NCBI RefSeq assembly: GCF_016862575.1
Contig: NZ_BONF01000032.1
Span: 62,001 to 126,000 of the forward strand
DNA: 64,000 nt
Origin: Catellatospora bangladeshensis
Lineage (GTDB): Bacteria; Actinomycetota; Actinomycetes; Mycobacteriales; Micromonosporaceae
Reading direction: 5' to 3'
The notes beneath the pieces are model-generated. The model made no database searches and was not told the origin of the DNA. It saw only the letters and a program-made list of their open reading frames with translations. Shown piece by piece: positions 52,997-61,773 of the stretch (the stretch's first letter is position 1; each line of letters begins with the position of its first letter). A program made the translations under genes and the position numbers.

Positions 52997-54343
52997 ATGG
53001 CATCCAACAGACAGCGGCGTCTGCTCGCGCTCTCCGGAGCGGTGGCGCTGGCGCTCACCGTCGCGGCGTGCGGTGGCAGTTCCGGCGGCACCTCCGAGGG
53101 CAAGCTGGACACTCCCGAGTGCGCGGCGTTCGCGGACTACACGGGCATCGCCGGCGAGACGGTCACCATCTACTCCCCCATCCGTGACGCCGAGGCCGGA
53201 CTGCTCGAGCAGGCGTGGGCCAAGTTCGCCGACTGCACCGGCGTGAAGATCGAGTACGAGGGCAGCGGCGAGTTCGAGGCTCAGCTGAAGGTGCGCGTGG
53301 CGGGCGGCGACGCCCCGGACCTCGCCTTCATCCCGCAGCCGGGTCTGCTGGAGTTCTTCGCCAAGGGCGGCAAGCTCAAGGCCGCCGGTGAGAAGACCAA
53401 GGCCATGGCCACCCAGAACTTCGCGCCCGACTGGCTCAAGTACGCCACGATCGACGGCACCCTGTACGGCGCCCCGCTCGGCGCGAACGTGAAGTCCTTC
53501 GTGTGGTACTCCCCCTCCCTGTTCAAGGAGAAGGGCTGGAAGATCCCGCAGACGTGGGACGAGATGATCACGCTGAGCAACACGATGGCCGCCGCCGGCA
53601 TCAAGCCGTGGTGCGCGGGCATCGGCTCCCAGGACGCGACCGGCTGGCCGGCCACCGACTGGATCGAGGACGTGCTGCTGCGTGAGCAGGGCCCGGACGT
53701 GTACGACCAGTGGGTCGCGCACACGATCCCCTTCAACGACCAGCGCATCGTGTCGGCGACCGACCGGGTCGGCTCGATCCTGAAGAACGAGAAGTACGTC
53801 AACGGCGGCATCGGCGGCGTGAAGTCGATCGCCACCACCACCTTCCAGGACGGCGGCCTGCCGGTCGTCCAGAAGAAGTGCGGCATGCACCGCCAGGCGT
53901 CCTTCTACGCCAACCAGTGGCCGCAGGGCACCAAGGTGGCCGAGGACGGCGACGCGTTCGCGTTCTACCTGCCGGCGATCGACCCGGCCAAGGGCAAGCC
54001 GGTGCTGGGCGGCGGCGAGTTCGTCGCGGCGTTCACCGACGGCGACGCGGTGCAGGCGGTGCAGACCTACCTGGCCAGCGCCGACTTCGCCAACAGCCGG
54101 GCCAAGCTGAACAACTGGATCTCCGCCAACAAGGGTCTGGACGTGGCCAACGTCGCCAACCCGATCGACAAGGTGGCCGTCGGCATCCTGCAGGACACCG
54201 GCGCGGTGTTCCGCTTCGACGGCTCGGACCTCATGCCGGCCGCCGTGGGCGCGAACTCCTTCTGGAAGGGCATGACCGACTGGATCAACGGCAAGGACAC
54301 CAAGGCGACCCTCGACTTCATCGAGGCCAGCTGGCCAAAGTGA
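52997..54343 (+). CDS. Sugar ABC transporter substrate-binding lipoprotein
   Basis: A 448-residue extracellular solute-binding protein of CUT1 type. The signal peptide ends in lipobox TVAAC, Cys25. The mature part is typical of oligosaccharide binders: ETVTIYSPIRDAEAGLLEQAWAKFADCTGVKIEYEGSGEFEAQLKVRVAGGDAPDLAFIPQPG and a C-terminal SWPK. Maltose, alpha-glucosides or cello-oligosaccharides are all possible. AGGAGG is 9 nt before the ATG. First gene of a three-gene operon with two permeases and no ATPase. Confidence 0.88.
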   Translation: MASNRQRRLLALSGAVALALTVAACGGSSGGTSEGKLDTPECAAFADYTGIAGETVTIYSPIRDAEAGLLEQAWAKFADCTGVKIEYEGSGEFEAQLKVRVAGGDAPDLAFIPQPGLLEFFAKGGKLKAAGEKTKAMATQNFAPDWLKYATIDGTLYGAPLGANVKSFVWYSPSLFKEKGWKIPQTWDEMITLSNTMAAAGIKPWCAGIGSQDATGWPATDWIEDVLLREQGPDVYDQWVAHTIPFNDQRIVSATDRVGSILKNEKYVNGGIGGVKSIATTTFQDGGLPVVQKKCGMHRQASFYANQWPQGTKVAEDGDAFAFYLPAIDPAKGKPVLGGGEFVAAFTDGDAVQAVQTYLASADFANSRAKLNNWISANKGLDVANVANPIDKVAVGILQDTGAVFRFDGSDLMPAAVGANSFWKGMTDWINGKDTKATLDFIEASWPK

Positions 54344-54360
54344 GGCCGTAGTTGATCTAC

Positions 54361-54401
54361 CTACGCCGTGTGGGCTCCGATCCGGGGCCCACACGGCGTA
54401 G
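54361..54401 (+). terminator. Strong intra-operon hairpin between binding protein and permease genes
   Basis: CTACGCCGTGTGGGC (54361-54375) pairs perfectly with GCCCACACGGCGTAG (54387-54401), loop 11 nt. It begins 17 nt after the binding-protein stop and ends 33 nt before the permease start. Expected to reduce read-through or protect the upstream mRNA, giving excess binding protein. Confidence 0.8.
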
Positions 54402-54434
54402 TCTTCCTCCCGACCGGCCCCCTAGGAGAACCGC

Positions 54435-55454
54435 GTGAGCTTCGACTTCACCGCCGAAGGCCCGAAGTTGATGATGCTGGTGTACGGCATCGTCGCCTTC
54501 GCGGCCGTGGTGGGCTTGTTGCTGCTGGTGCTGGACGTGCTGCCGAGCCACAAGGACCGCTGGGTGGCGCTCGGCCTGCTGGCCCCCGCCGGTCTGCTGC
54601 TGCTGGTGGGCCTGATCGTGCCCGCCGTGCGCACGCTGATCCTGGCCTTCATGGACGCGGACTCCGACGAGTTCGTGGGCCTGGACAACTTCATCTGGAT
54701 GTTCACCGACAAGAACTCCGGCATGCTTCCCGACTTCGGCGCCGATCCCGTCCAGTACGGCGTGCTGCTGAGCACCTTCCTCTGGGTGCTGCTGGTGCCG
54801 ACGGTCTCCACCTCGGTCGGCCTCGTCTATGCCGTGCTGGTGGACCGGGCCCGCTTCGAGTCCTTCGCCAAGTCGCTGATCTTCATGCCGATGGCCATCT
54901 CGTTCGTGGGCGCCGGCATCATCTGGAAGTTCGTGTACGAGTACCGGCAGGAGGGCGCCCCGCAGATCGGCCTGCTGAACCAGATCGTGGTCGCGTTCGG
55001 CGGCACCCCCCAGCAGTGGCTGCTGGACGGCCCGTGGAACACGCTGTTCCTGATCGCGGTGATGGTGTGGATCCAGGCCGGCTTCGCCATGGTCGTGCTG
55101 TCCGCCGCGATCAAGGCCATCCCGGCCGACATCGTCGAGGCCGCGCGCCTGGACGGCGTCACGCCGTGGCAGATGTTCTGGCAGGTCACCATCCCCAGCA
55201 TCCGCCCCGCGCTCGTCGTCGTCATGGTGACCATCTCGATCGGCACCCTGAAGATCTTCGACATCGTGCGCACCATGACCGGCGGCCAGTTCGGCACCAG
55301 CGTCGTCGCCAACGAGATGTACACCTACTCGTTCCGCGCCGACGAGAACGGCAAGGGCGCGGCGCTGGCGGTGCTGCTGTTCGTGCTCGTCATACCCATC
55401 GTGATCTACCAGGTCAGGGTCGTACGCCGCCGCCGGCTGGAGGGAGCCCGATGA
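54435..55454 (+). CDS. Sugar ABC transporter permease (MalF-like)
   Basis: A 339-residue permease. A long N-terminal hydrophobic region precedes the core of six helices. The EAA loop EAARLDGVTPWQMFWQVTIP contacts the ATPase. MPMAISFVGAGIIWKFVYEYR is a typical CUT1 permease stretch. GTG start with AGGAG upstream. Coupled to the next gene (ATGA overlap). Confidence 0.9.
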   Translation: MSFDFTAEGPKLMMLVYGIVAFAAVVGLLLLVLDVLPSHKDRWVALGLLAPAGLLLLVGLIVPAVRTLILAFMDADSDEFVGLDNFIWMFTDKNSGMLPDFGADPVQYGVLLSTFLWVLLVPTVSTSVGLVYAVLVDRARFESFAKSLIFMPMAISFVGAGIIWKFVYEYRQEGAPQIGLLNQIVVAFGGTPQQWLLDGPWNTLFLIAVMVWIQAGFAMVVLSAAIKAIPADIVEAARLDGVTPWQMFWQVTIPSIRPALVVVMVTISIGTLKIFDIVRTMTGGQFGTSVVANEMYTYSFRADENGKGAALAVLLFVLVIPIVIYQVRVVRRRRLEGAR

Positions 55455-56410
55455 GCACGGGTACGGAAACTGTGGTGGCGGCTCCGGAGCCCGAGGTCCC
55501 CCGCACGGCGGCCGGGCGGGTGCGCAAGAAGCTGACCAGCCGCACCGCCAGCGCGGTATCGCTGGTGATCGCGCTGCTGTGGACCGTGCCCACGTTCGGC
55601 GTGCTGGTCTCCTCGATCCGCCCGGAGAACGAGATCAAGTCCAACGGCTGGTGGAACTTCTTCACCAACCCGCAGTTCACCTTGGAGAACTACAACCAGG
55701 TGCTGTTCGGGGCCCGTTCGGCGTCGGGCGGCCTGGCCGGATACTTCATCAACTCGCTGGTGATCACGATCCCGTCGGTGCTGTTCCCGCTCGCGTTCTG
55801 CTCGCTGGCGGCGTACGCGCTGGCCTGGACCCGCTTCCGCGGCCGCGACTGGGTGTACGTCGGCATCTTCGCGCTGCAGATCGTGCCGCTGCAGATGGCG
55901 CTGATCCCGCTGCTGTCGTTCTTCAACGAGGGCGTCTCGCTCGGCGGCGTCCAGGTGCTGCCCGCGTGGGACCTGGAGGGGCCGGGCAAGTTCATCACGG
56001 TCTGGTTCGCGCACACCTGCTTCGCGCTGCCGCTGGGCGTCTTCCTGCTGCACAACTTCATGGCGGAGCTGCCCGGCGACCTGGTCGAGGCGGCCAAGGT
56101 GGACGGCGCGAGCCACGCGAAGATCTTCCGGCGCATCGTGCTCCCGCTGATCGTGCCGGCGCTGGCCTCCTTCGGCATCTTCCAGTTCCTCTGGGTCTGG
56201 AACGACCTGCTGGTGGCCCTGATCTTCGCCCCCGGCCCGAAGAACGCCCCGCTCACGGTCCGCCTGGCCGAGCTGGCCGGCAACCGGGGCAACGAATGGC
56301 AGCGCCTCACCGCCGCCGCCTTCGTCTCGATCATCGTCCCGCTGACCGTCTTCCTCTCCCTGCAGCGCTACTTCGTCCGCGGCCTCCTCGCCGGCAGCGT
56401 CAAGGGCTGA
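55451..56410 (+). CDS. Sugar ABC transporter permease (MalG-like)
   Basis: A 319-residue inner-membrane permease with six helices. The EAA loop VEAAKVDGASHAKIFRRIVLPL is intact and the C-terminus ends QRYFVRGLLAGSVKG, standard for MalG-type proteins. Together with the MalF-like partner it forms the channel. No ATPase follows; actinobacteria often use a shared MsiK-type ATPase encoded elsewhere. The operon ends at hairpin copy D. Confidence 0.9.
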   Translation: MSTGTETVVAAPEPEVPRTAAGRVRKKLTSRTASAVSLVIALLWTVPTFGVLVSSIRPENEIKSNGWWNFFTNPQFTLENYNQVLFGARSASGGLAGYFINSLVITIPSVLFPLAFCSLAAYALAWTRFRGRDWVYVGIFALQIVPLQMALIPLLSFFNEGVSLGGVQVLPAWDLEGPGKFITVWFAHTCFALPLGVFLLHNFMAELPGDLVEAAKVDGASHAKIFRRIVLPLIVPALASFGIFQFLWVWNDLLVALIFAPGPKNAPLTVRLAELAGNRGNEWQRLTAAAFVSIIVPLTVFLSLQRYFVRGLLAGSVKG

Positions 56411-56421
56411 CCGTACGCAAG

Positions 56422-56465
56422 GAAGGGCACCTTCTTAACGCTCCGCGTATAAGAAGGTGCCCTTC
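56422..56465. terminator. Conserved hairpin, copy D (convergent terminator)
   Basis: GAAGGGCACCTTCTTA (56422-56437) pairs perfectly with TAAGAAGGTGCCCTTC (56450-56465), loop 12 nt. Located between the MalG-like gene and the convergent SDR gene, 11 nt past the permease stop. Confidence 0.85.
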
Positions 56466-56478
56466 TCAACCTGCGGGC

Positions 56479-57234
56479 TCAGCGGCCGAGGACCGAGCCG
56501 CCGTTGACGTTGATGATCTGCCCGGTGACGTACCCGCCGGACTCCCCCGCCAGCCAGCACACCGCCCCGGCGATGTCACCCGGCACACCCGCCCGCCCGA
56601 CCAGCGTCTGCGCGACGCGGTCGGCGTGGCCCTGCGCGGTCATCCGGTCGCCGAAGAACTCCGTCTCGGCCACGTAGCCCGGCGACACCACGTTGGCCGT
56701 GGCGCCCTCCGGGCCGAGCCGCGCCGCGAGGTCCAGCACCCAGCCGTGCAGCGCCGCCTTGGCCGCCGAGTACGGCCCGCCACCGCCCCGCTGCGCCGCG
56801 ATCGAGCTGAGCAGCACCACCCGGCCGCCGGGGCGGCGCAGCAGCGGCAGCAGCGCCTCGGTGAGCAGCACGGCGGTGAGCACGTTGGCGTCGAACGTGG
56901 CCCGCCACTGCCGCGCCACCGCTGCCAGCCCGTCACCGTCCCGCCCGATGAACCCGCCCGCGTTGTTGACCAGTACGTCCACGGTCCGGCCCGCCAGCTC
57001 GGCGGCGACCCGCTCGACCGTCTCCGGCTCCGCCAGATCGGCGGTGACGATGCCGACCTCCGCCCCGGTCGCCGCCCGGATCCGCTCGGCGCTGCGGGCC
57101 AGCACCTCCTCCCGCCGTCCGATCCCGACGACGTCGTATCCGCGCTCGGCCAGCGCGAGCGCCGTGGCCGCACCGATCCCGGTGCCCGCACCGCTGACCA
57201 CCGCCAGCGGCCTTCCCTCCCCATGATCATTCAT
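56479..57234 (-). CDS. Short-chain dehydrogenase/reductase
   Basis: A 251-residue classical SDR. NAD(P) motif SGAGTGIG, NNAGG, catalytic Ser in LLSSIAAQRGG, PYSAAKAAL with the Tyr-x3-Lys pair, and GYVTGQIINVNGGS at the end. RREEV after the second strand suggests NADP. The substrate is unknown. It stands alone, convergent with the sugar transporter operon. Confidence 0.85.
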   Translation of the reverse strand: MNDHGEGRPLAVVSGAGTGIGAATALALAERGYDVVGIGRREEVLARSAERIRAATGAEVGIVTADLAEPETVERVAAELAGRTVDVLVNNAGGFIGRDGDGLAAVARQWRATFDANVLTAVLLTEALLPLLRRPGGRVVLLSSIAAQRGGGGPYSAAKAALHGWVLDLAARLGPEGATANVVSPGYVAETEFFGDRMTAQGHADRVAQTLVGRAGVPGDIAGAVCWLAGESGGYVTGQIINVNGGSVLGR

Positions 57235-57301
57235 CCCTGCACCCTAACGCCCCTCCCCCCACCCCGCCGGTTGCCGCCGGGTGCCGGGTGCCGCGGACCA
57301 A

Positions 57302-57366
57302 GCGTTGATCATGAAGTTAGGGTCGCGACACGCCGTCGACCCGTGCCATAAGTTCATGATCAACGC
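57302..57366. repeat. 65-bp palindromic element, GATCATGAA type
   Basis: Outer arm GCGTTGATCATGAA at 57302-57315 pairs with TTCATGATCAACGC at 57353-57366, extended inward by TTA/TAA and a GTCG/CGAC pair. It lies in the 220-nt space between the SDR and GNAT starts. Its sequence differs from the 60- and 75-bp elements. Confidence 0.7.
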
Positions 57367-57454
57367 AGCGAAGCGGCAGCGAAGCGGCGGCAGGGCGGGT
57401 GGCGGGCAGGGCGGGCCGAACGGGTGGGTGCGCGGGGCGGGTGGGTGGGGCAGG

Positions 57455-58063
57455 ATGCGGGATGTGAGTGATGTTCGTGTTGCGGTGGCGGGGGATGCGG
57501 GGGCGCTGGCCGCCACGCTGGCGGAGGCGTTCGGGGATGACCCGGTGTGGTGCTGGATGGTGCCGCCGAAGGGGCGCCACGGGCGGCTGGAGCGGATTTT
57601 CGGGGCGCTGCTGCGGTATGCGATCCCGCGCGGCCACGTCTACACCACGGCGGACCGGCAGGCGGTGACCATGTGGGCACCGCCGCGGGAGTGGCGGCTG
57701 CCGACGTCCGCCGTGGCGCGGGCCGCGCTGCCGCTGCTGCGCGCCACGGGCAGCCGGCTGCCGCGGCTGCTGGGCCGGATGGGCGAGATCGACCGGCTGC
57801 ACGAGCGCCAGCCCGCCGACCACTGGTATCTCGAGTTCATCGGCACCACCGACGCCGCGCGCGGCACGGGGCTCGGCTCGCTGCTGCTGGACGACGCGCT
57901 GACCCGCTTCGACGAGGCGGGCCTGCCCGTCTATCTGGAGTCCTCGAACGAGCGCAACCTCAGCTTCTACCGGCGGCACGGGTTCACGGTGACCGGCGAG
58001 CCGCCGATGCGCTCCGGCCCGCCACAGTGGACGCTGTGGCGCGACCCGCGCCCGGCGCGCTGA
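57455..58063 (+). CDS. GNAT-family N-acetyltransferase
   Basis: A 202-residue GCN5-related acyltransferase. The acetyl-CoA site is TTDAARGTGLGSLLLDDAL, and SNERNLSFYRRHGF is the usual C-terminal motif. VWCWMVPPKGRHGRLERIFGALLRYAI near the start is typical of the actinobacterial GNAT group. Substrate unknown. A GTG at 57464 is an alternative start. Confidence 0.85.
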   Translation: MRDVSDVRVAVAGDAGALAATLAEAFGDDPVWCWMVPPKGRHGRLERIFGALLRYAIPRGHVYTTADRQAVTMWAPPREWRLPTSAVARAALPLLRATGSRLPRLLGRMGEIDRLHERQPADHWYLEFIGTTDAARGTGLGSLLLDDALTRFDEAGLPVYLESSNERNLSFYRRHGFTVTGEPPMRSGPPQWTLWRDPRPAR

Positions 58064-58104
58064 CGACCCGGCCAAGGGCCTCACGACCGCACCCCGCCGG
58101 GGTT

Positions 58105-58165
58105 GATCGCGAGTTCGTGTCCAGACCTTCGCTCCAGCCGCACCTTCCGACACGAACCCACGATC
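58105..58165. repeat. 61-bp palindromic element, GATCG/TTCGTGTC type
   Basis: GATCGCGAGTTCGTGTC (58105-58121) pairs with the near-complement GACACGAACCCACGATC (58149-58165), 14 of 17 matching. Same design and ends as the element at 36656-36715. Confidence 0.6.
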
Positions 58166-58284
58166 ATGGCGCGGCGGCCGCGTGGCCGGGCCGCGGTGGG
58201 CGTCGGCCGCAGATGGATCCCGGCCCTCCCGTACCCCGAGGCGTGTCAATGTGGAAACACGCCGGACACATCGGCGGCCTGCCA

Positions 58285-58298
58285 TGGGAGCGCTTCCG
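58285..58298 (+). promoter_or_regulatory. CebR/LacI-like operator 1
   Basis: TGGGAGCGCTTCCG, an imperfect match (12 of 14) to the TGGGAGCGCTCCCA palindrome bound by CebR of streptomycetes at cellobiose-use genes. Confidence 0.45.
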
Positions 58299-58417
58299 CA
58301 GGTCGCGGCCGATTCGGTTAGCAGGCAAGGATTTCCTGGTGGTTGCCTGGAGATTCTGGAGCGGTGAAGGGTCTTCCCTCCGCGCTCAGTTGTCGCTATC
58401 GTTCCATCAAACGTCCA

Positions 58418-58431
58418 TGGGAACGCTTCCA
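58418..58431 (+). promoter_or_regulatory. CebR/LacI-like operator 2
   Basis: TGGGAACGCTTCCA, 12 of 14 positions match the CebR palindrome. It lies in the AT-richer stretch where a promoter is likely. Confidence 0.5.
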
Positions 58432-58805
58432 CGGATGTTCATCAATGTAAGAATTCGTCCCGTCGATGGCCCGCCCGGACGCCATCGCCGGCCGCTCCCG
58501 AGGCGGTCGGTCGCCGATCTCCCTACGACCGGCGACCGACCTCCCTCCGGGTGCCGGAGAGGAGGTGAAGCTCGCGACTACGTCGCGTGCCAACGGCTCC
58601 CGCGCGTCACGCTGCCTCGTGACCCTGCCGCCCGGCAGGCACAGGGCGTGAGCACCCGATGGGGGCGGGGACTGCCCTTCCCCGTCCCCATACCAATCGG
58701 CATTCTCCGCCACATGGCTCATCAGCACCAGACTTGCGCCAGTATGCGAAAGTCAGAAACCACATCTCCACCCGTCACCGGGACAGGGACGACTGTACCC
58801 GATCA

Positions 58806-58819
58806 TGGGAGCGTTCCCA
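58806..58819 (+). promoter_or_regulatory. CebR/LacI-like operator 3
   Basis: TGGGAGCGTTCCCA matches the CebR consensus at 13 of 14 positions. It sits inside a longer GATCATGGG...CCCATGATC palindrome (58801-58828), 40 nt before the start codon. This is the best of the three sites. Confidence 0.65.
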
Positions 58820-58858
58820 CCCATGATCAGTCCTTTTCCCAGTATTTGAGGAGCACCA

Positions 58859-60217
58859 ATGCCAGGCAACACGCCGCAGCCGGCGCCCACATCGCTCGGT
58901 CTGCAGTTCCCCGACGGCTTCATCTGGGGAGCAGCCACCTCCGCGTATCAGATCGAGGGCGCGACCGCGATCGACGGGCGCGGTCCGTCAGTGTGGGACA
59001 CCTTCTCCAGGAAGCCCGGCAAGGTTCGCAACGGGGAGACCGGCGACGTCGCCGCCGACCACTACCACCGCTGGGCCGACGACCTGGACCTGATCCGGGA
59101 CCTGGGCCTGCGCTCGTACCGCTTCTCCATCTCCTGGCCGCGGGTCATCCCCGGCGGCCGCGGCCCGGTCAACAAAAAGGGCCTGGACTTCTACCGCCGC
59201 CTGGTGGACGGCCTGCGCGAGCGCGGCGTCACCCCGATGGTCACCCTCTACCACTGGGACACCCCGCACGAGCTGCAGGTGGACGGCGGCTGGGAGAACC
59301 GTGACACCGCCTACCGGTTCGCCGATTACGCGGCCGTGCTCGCCGAGGCGCTCGGCGACGCCGTGCCCAACTGGCTCACCCTCAACGAGCCCAAGACCAT
59401 CGTGCAGAACGGGTATCTCTACGGCTCGCACGCCCCCGGCCACCGCAACCCCGCGGCGGCGTACGTGGTGGCGCACCACCAGCTGCTCGGACACGGCCTC
59501 GCGGTGCAGGCGATGCGCCCGCACCTGAGCGCGTCGACCCGCATCGGCCCGGCGCTGAACCTGCACCCGTGCTACCCGGCCGACGAGACCAACGAGGCCC
59601 GGGCGCGCACCATCCTGCACGACGGGTACGAGAACCGCCTCTACCTCGACCCGATCCTGAAGGGCGCCTACCCGCAGGACGTGCTCGACGACGTGGCGAC
59701 GTTCTCCCCGATGCAGGAGCACATCAAGGACGGCGACCTGGACGTCATCGGCTCCCCCGTGGAGCTGCTGGCCGTGCAGTACTACTGCCCGCTGTACGTG
59801 ACCGCCGACGGCCAAACGGTGCAGAAGCACCGCACCAGCGAGGCGTTCTGGCAGCAGATCTACCCCGAGGGCATGTACGACATCCTCACCCGCATCAAGA
59901 AGGACTACGGCGACATCGCGCTGACCATCACCGAGAACGGGCTGCCCACGCCGGACACGCTGGGCGACGACGGCACGGTGCGCGACGACGGGCGCATCGC
60001 CTTCCTGCGCGACCACTTCTCGGCGGCGCACCGGGCCATCACCGACGGGGTGAACCTGGAGAGCTACCACGTGTGGTCGCTGATGGACAACTTCGAGTGG
60101 GAGCAGGGCTTCGACCAGCGGTGGGGCCTGGTCTACGTCGACTACGCCGACCAGCGCCGCGTCCCCAAGGCCAGCGCGCACTGGTACTCCCAGGTGATCC
60201 GCGACAACGGCCTCTGA
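58859..60217 (+). CDS. GH1 beta-glucosidase
   Basis: Hydrolyses cellobiose and related beta-glucosides to glucose. The 452-residue GH1 enzyme has FPDGFIWGAATSAYQIEG, acid/base Glu177 in LTLNEPKT, nucleophile Glu359 in ITENGLP, and SLMDNFEWEQGFDQRWGLVYVDY. No signal peptide, so it is cytoplasmic, acting after uptake. This is the role of BglC in streptomycetes. The operators upstream suggest induction by cello-oligosaccharides. The ATG follows GAGGAG. Confidence 0.93.
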   Translation: MPGNTPQPAPTSLGLQFPDGFIWGAATSAYQIEGATAIDGRGPSVWDTFSRKPGKVRNGETGDVAADHYHRWADDLDLIRDLGLRSYRFSISWPRVIPGGRGPVNKKGLDFYRRLVDGLRERGVTPMVTLYHWDTPHELQVDGGWENRDTAYRFADYAAVLAEALGDAVPNWLTLNEPKTIVQNGYLYGSHAPGHRNPAAAYVVAHHQLLGHGLAVQAMRPHLSASTRIGPALNLHPCYPADETNEARARTILHDGYENRLYLDPILKGAYPQDVLDDVATFSPMQEHIKDGDLDVIGSPVELLAVQYYCPLYVTADGQTVQKHRTSEAFWQQIYPEGMYDILTRIKKDYGDIALTITENGLPTPDTLGDDGTVRDDGRIAFLRDHFSAAHRAITDGVNLESYHVWSLMDNFEWEQGFDQRWGLVYVDYADQRRVPKASAHWYSQVIRDNGL

Positions 60218-60261
60218 CAGACCTCCTCGGCGGTGGGCGACCCGCGAGTCCACGCCGCCGG

Positions 60262-60297
60262 GTGACCGGGCCGGGTGACCGAAAGGTCCCCGGCCCG
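60262..60297. terminator. Terminator between beta-glucosidase and kinase genes
   Basis: CGGGCCGGG (60267-60275) pairs with CCCGGCCCG (60289-60297), extended past short bulges by ACC/GGT to a GAAA loop. Convergent position suggests action in both directions. Confidence 0.7.
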
Positions 60298-60307
60298 TAC
60301 GTGTTTC

Positions 60308-61675
60308 TCAGGCCGACTTCGCGCGGGCCAGCGCCGCCACGTCGCCGCGCAGCCGCTCGCCCATCTCGGGACTCAGCGTGCCCTCCCCCACCCGCGAGTC
60401 GATCTTCGCGTACACCGACTGGATCTCCGCGTCCAGCGGCCGCCCGGTGGCGCGTGAGTTCGCCAGGTTGTTCACCAGGTTGCGCAGGTCCAGCGCCACA
60501 TCGGAGCGCAGCCCCTGCTGCTCGGCCAGCGCGATGGTGGCCAGCGCGGCCGACTGCGCCTGCTTGACCGTCAGCGCGGCCGGTGATGCGCCGGGCGACG
60601 CGCTCGCGCTCGTCGCGGGCCGGGCCGACGGGGACGCCGCCGCGGACGGGCGAGCGGAGGCCGCGGCCGTGGGCGAGCCCGGCCCCTGCGCGCCGAAGCC
60701 CGGGGTGCTCGCGGGCGGGCTGGTCCGGGCCTGGCCCGGGTCGTCCGGCGAGTCGCGCAGCGGCAGCGCCCACGCCAGCACGCCCAGCCCCACCACCGCC
60801 GCCGTCCCGGCCGCCGCGGGCACCAGCCAGCGGCGCTGCGGCCGGGCCAGCGCGGCGCGCAGCACCCGGGCCGCCTCGGCGGCCACGGGCCGGGCCGACG
60901 GCTCACGCTGCAGGCACGCGGTCACCAGCTGGGCGACGGCACGCGGCAGCTCCGGCACCTCGGGCACCGGCGGCGGGCCGTGGTCGGCGGCCACGTCGTC
61001 CCAGCCGCGCACCCGGAACGGGGGGCGGCCGGTCAGCATCTCGTACAGCACCACGCCGAACGCGTACACGTCGGTGGCGGCCTCGGCGGGCATGCCGTCC
61101 AGCCGCTCCGGGGCGACGTACGCGGGCGTGCCGAAGCTGGCCCCGGTGCTGTCGTCGTCGGGCTCGCCGATGCGCGCGGCGATGCCGAAGTCCAGCACGG
61201 TGACCTGCTCGCCGTGCACCATCACGTTGTCCGGGGTGATGTCGCGGTGTACCACGCCGCGGCGGTGCGCCACCTCCAGCACCGTCGCGATGCGCACGCC
61301 GATGCGCACCGCCTCGCGCCAGGCCAGCGCGCCCAGCGCGATGCGGTCGGCCAGCGGCTCGCCGGCGACGAGCTGGAGCACGATGAGGGCGACCTCGCGG
61401 CCGTCGGGCGTGCTGGTGCGCACGAAGTCGTGCACACCCGCCACGTCGGGGTGGTTGAGCCGGGCCACCGCCCACGCCTCGCGCCGGGCCAGCTCGCGCA
61501 GCCGCTCGTCGCCGGACAGGCGTGGGTCCAGCACCTTCAGCGCGACCAGCCGGTCCAGCGTCTCGTCCCGGGCCCGCCAGATGACCGCCATACCCCCGGC
61601 GCCGATCCTGTCGATCAGGCGATACCGCTCGACCAGAAGGTCGCCGGCGCGCAGCGGGTAGCTGTAGTCGGTCAT
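60308..61675 (-). CDS. Membrane Ser/Thr protein kinase with a variant catalytic loop
   Basis: A 455-residue PknB-type receptor kinase. Gly loop IGAGGMAVIW, Lys47 in ALKVL, DFG in VLDFGIAARIG, and APERLDG are intact. The catalytic loop is HRDITPDN, with Thr where HRDxKxxN kinases have Lys. A single membrane helix (VPAAAGTAAVVGLGVLAWAL) leads to an Ala/Ser/Pro-rich outside linker and a C-terminal 80-residue helical part (VKQAQSAALATIALAEQQGL...). I chose the ATG at 61675; GTG at 61684 is possible. Neither has a clear ribosome site. Confidence 0.85.
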   Translation of the reverse strand: MTDYSYPLRAGDLLVERYRLIDRIGAGGMAVIWRARDETLDRLVALKVLDPRLSGDERLRELARREAWAVARLNHPDVAGVHDFVRTSTPDGREVALIVLQLVAGEPLADRIALGALAWREAVRIGVRIATVLEVAHRRGVVHRDITPDNVMVHGEQVTVLDFGIAARIGEPDDDSTGASFGTPAYVAPERLDGMPAEAATDVYAFGVVLYEMLTGRPPFRVRGWDDVAADHGPPPVPEVPELPRAVAQLVTACLQREPSARPVAAEAARVLRAALARPQRRWLVPAAAGTAAVVGLGVLAWALPLRDSPDDPGQARTSPPASTPGFGAQGPGSPTAAASARPSAAASPSARPATSASASPGASPAALTVKQAQSAALATIALAEQQGLRSDVALDLRNLVNNLANSRATGRPLDAEIQSVYAKIDSRVGEGTLSPEMGERLRGDVAALARAKSA

Positions 61676-61773
61676 GAACGGCACGTTGCGGCATGATCAG
61701 CCGCGGTGTCAACGGTTTGCCCGGCAACGATTGCAGATCACTTGCCCGGTTCGGCCGCGACCAGCGGCGTCGG

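Larger units (their letters stand above)
58166..58858 (+). other. 693-nt gene-free control region of the beta-glucosidase gene
   Basis: No coding frame is supported. It holds three LacI-type operators at 58285, 58418 and 58806 and ends with GAGGAG before the ATG at 58859. The stretch 58320-58450 is AT-richer than average and could carry the promoter. Operators spread over more than 500 nt suggest looping or more than one promoter. Confidence 0.5.

Noticed and set aside
61676-61773. tRNA or other RNA gene between kinase and oxidoreductase
   Set aside because: No cloverleaf arms or anticodon loop could be fitted; it appears to be a short promoter region.
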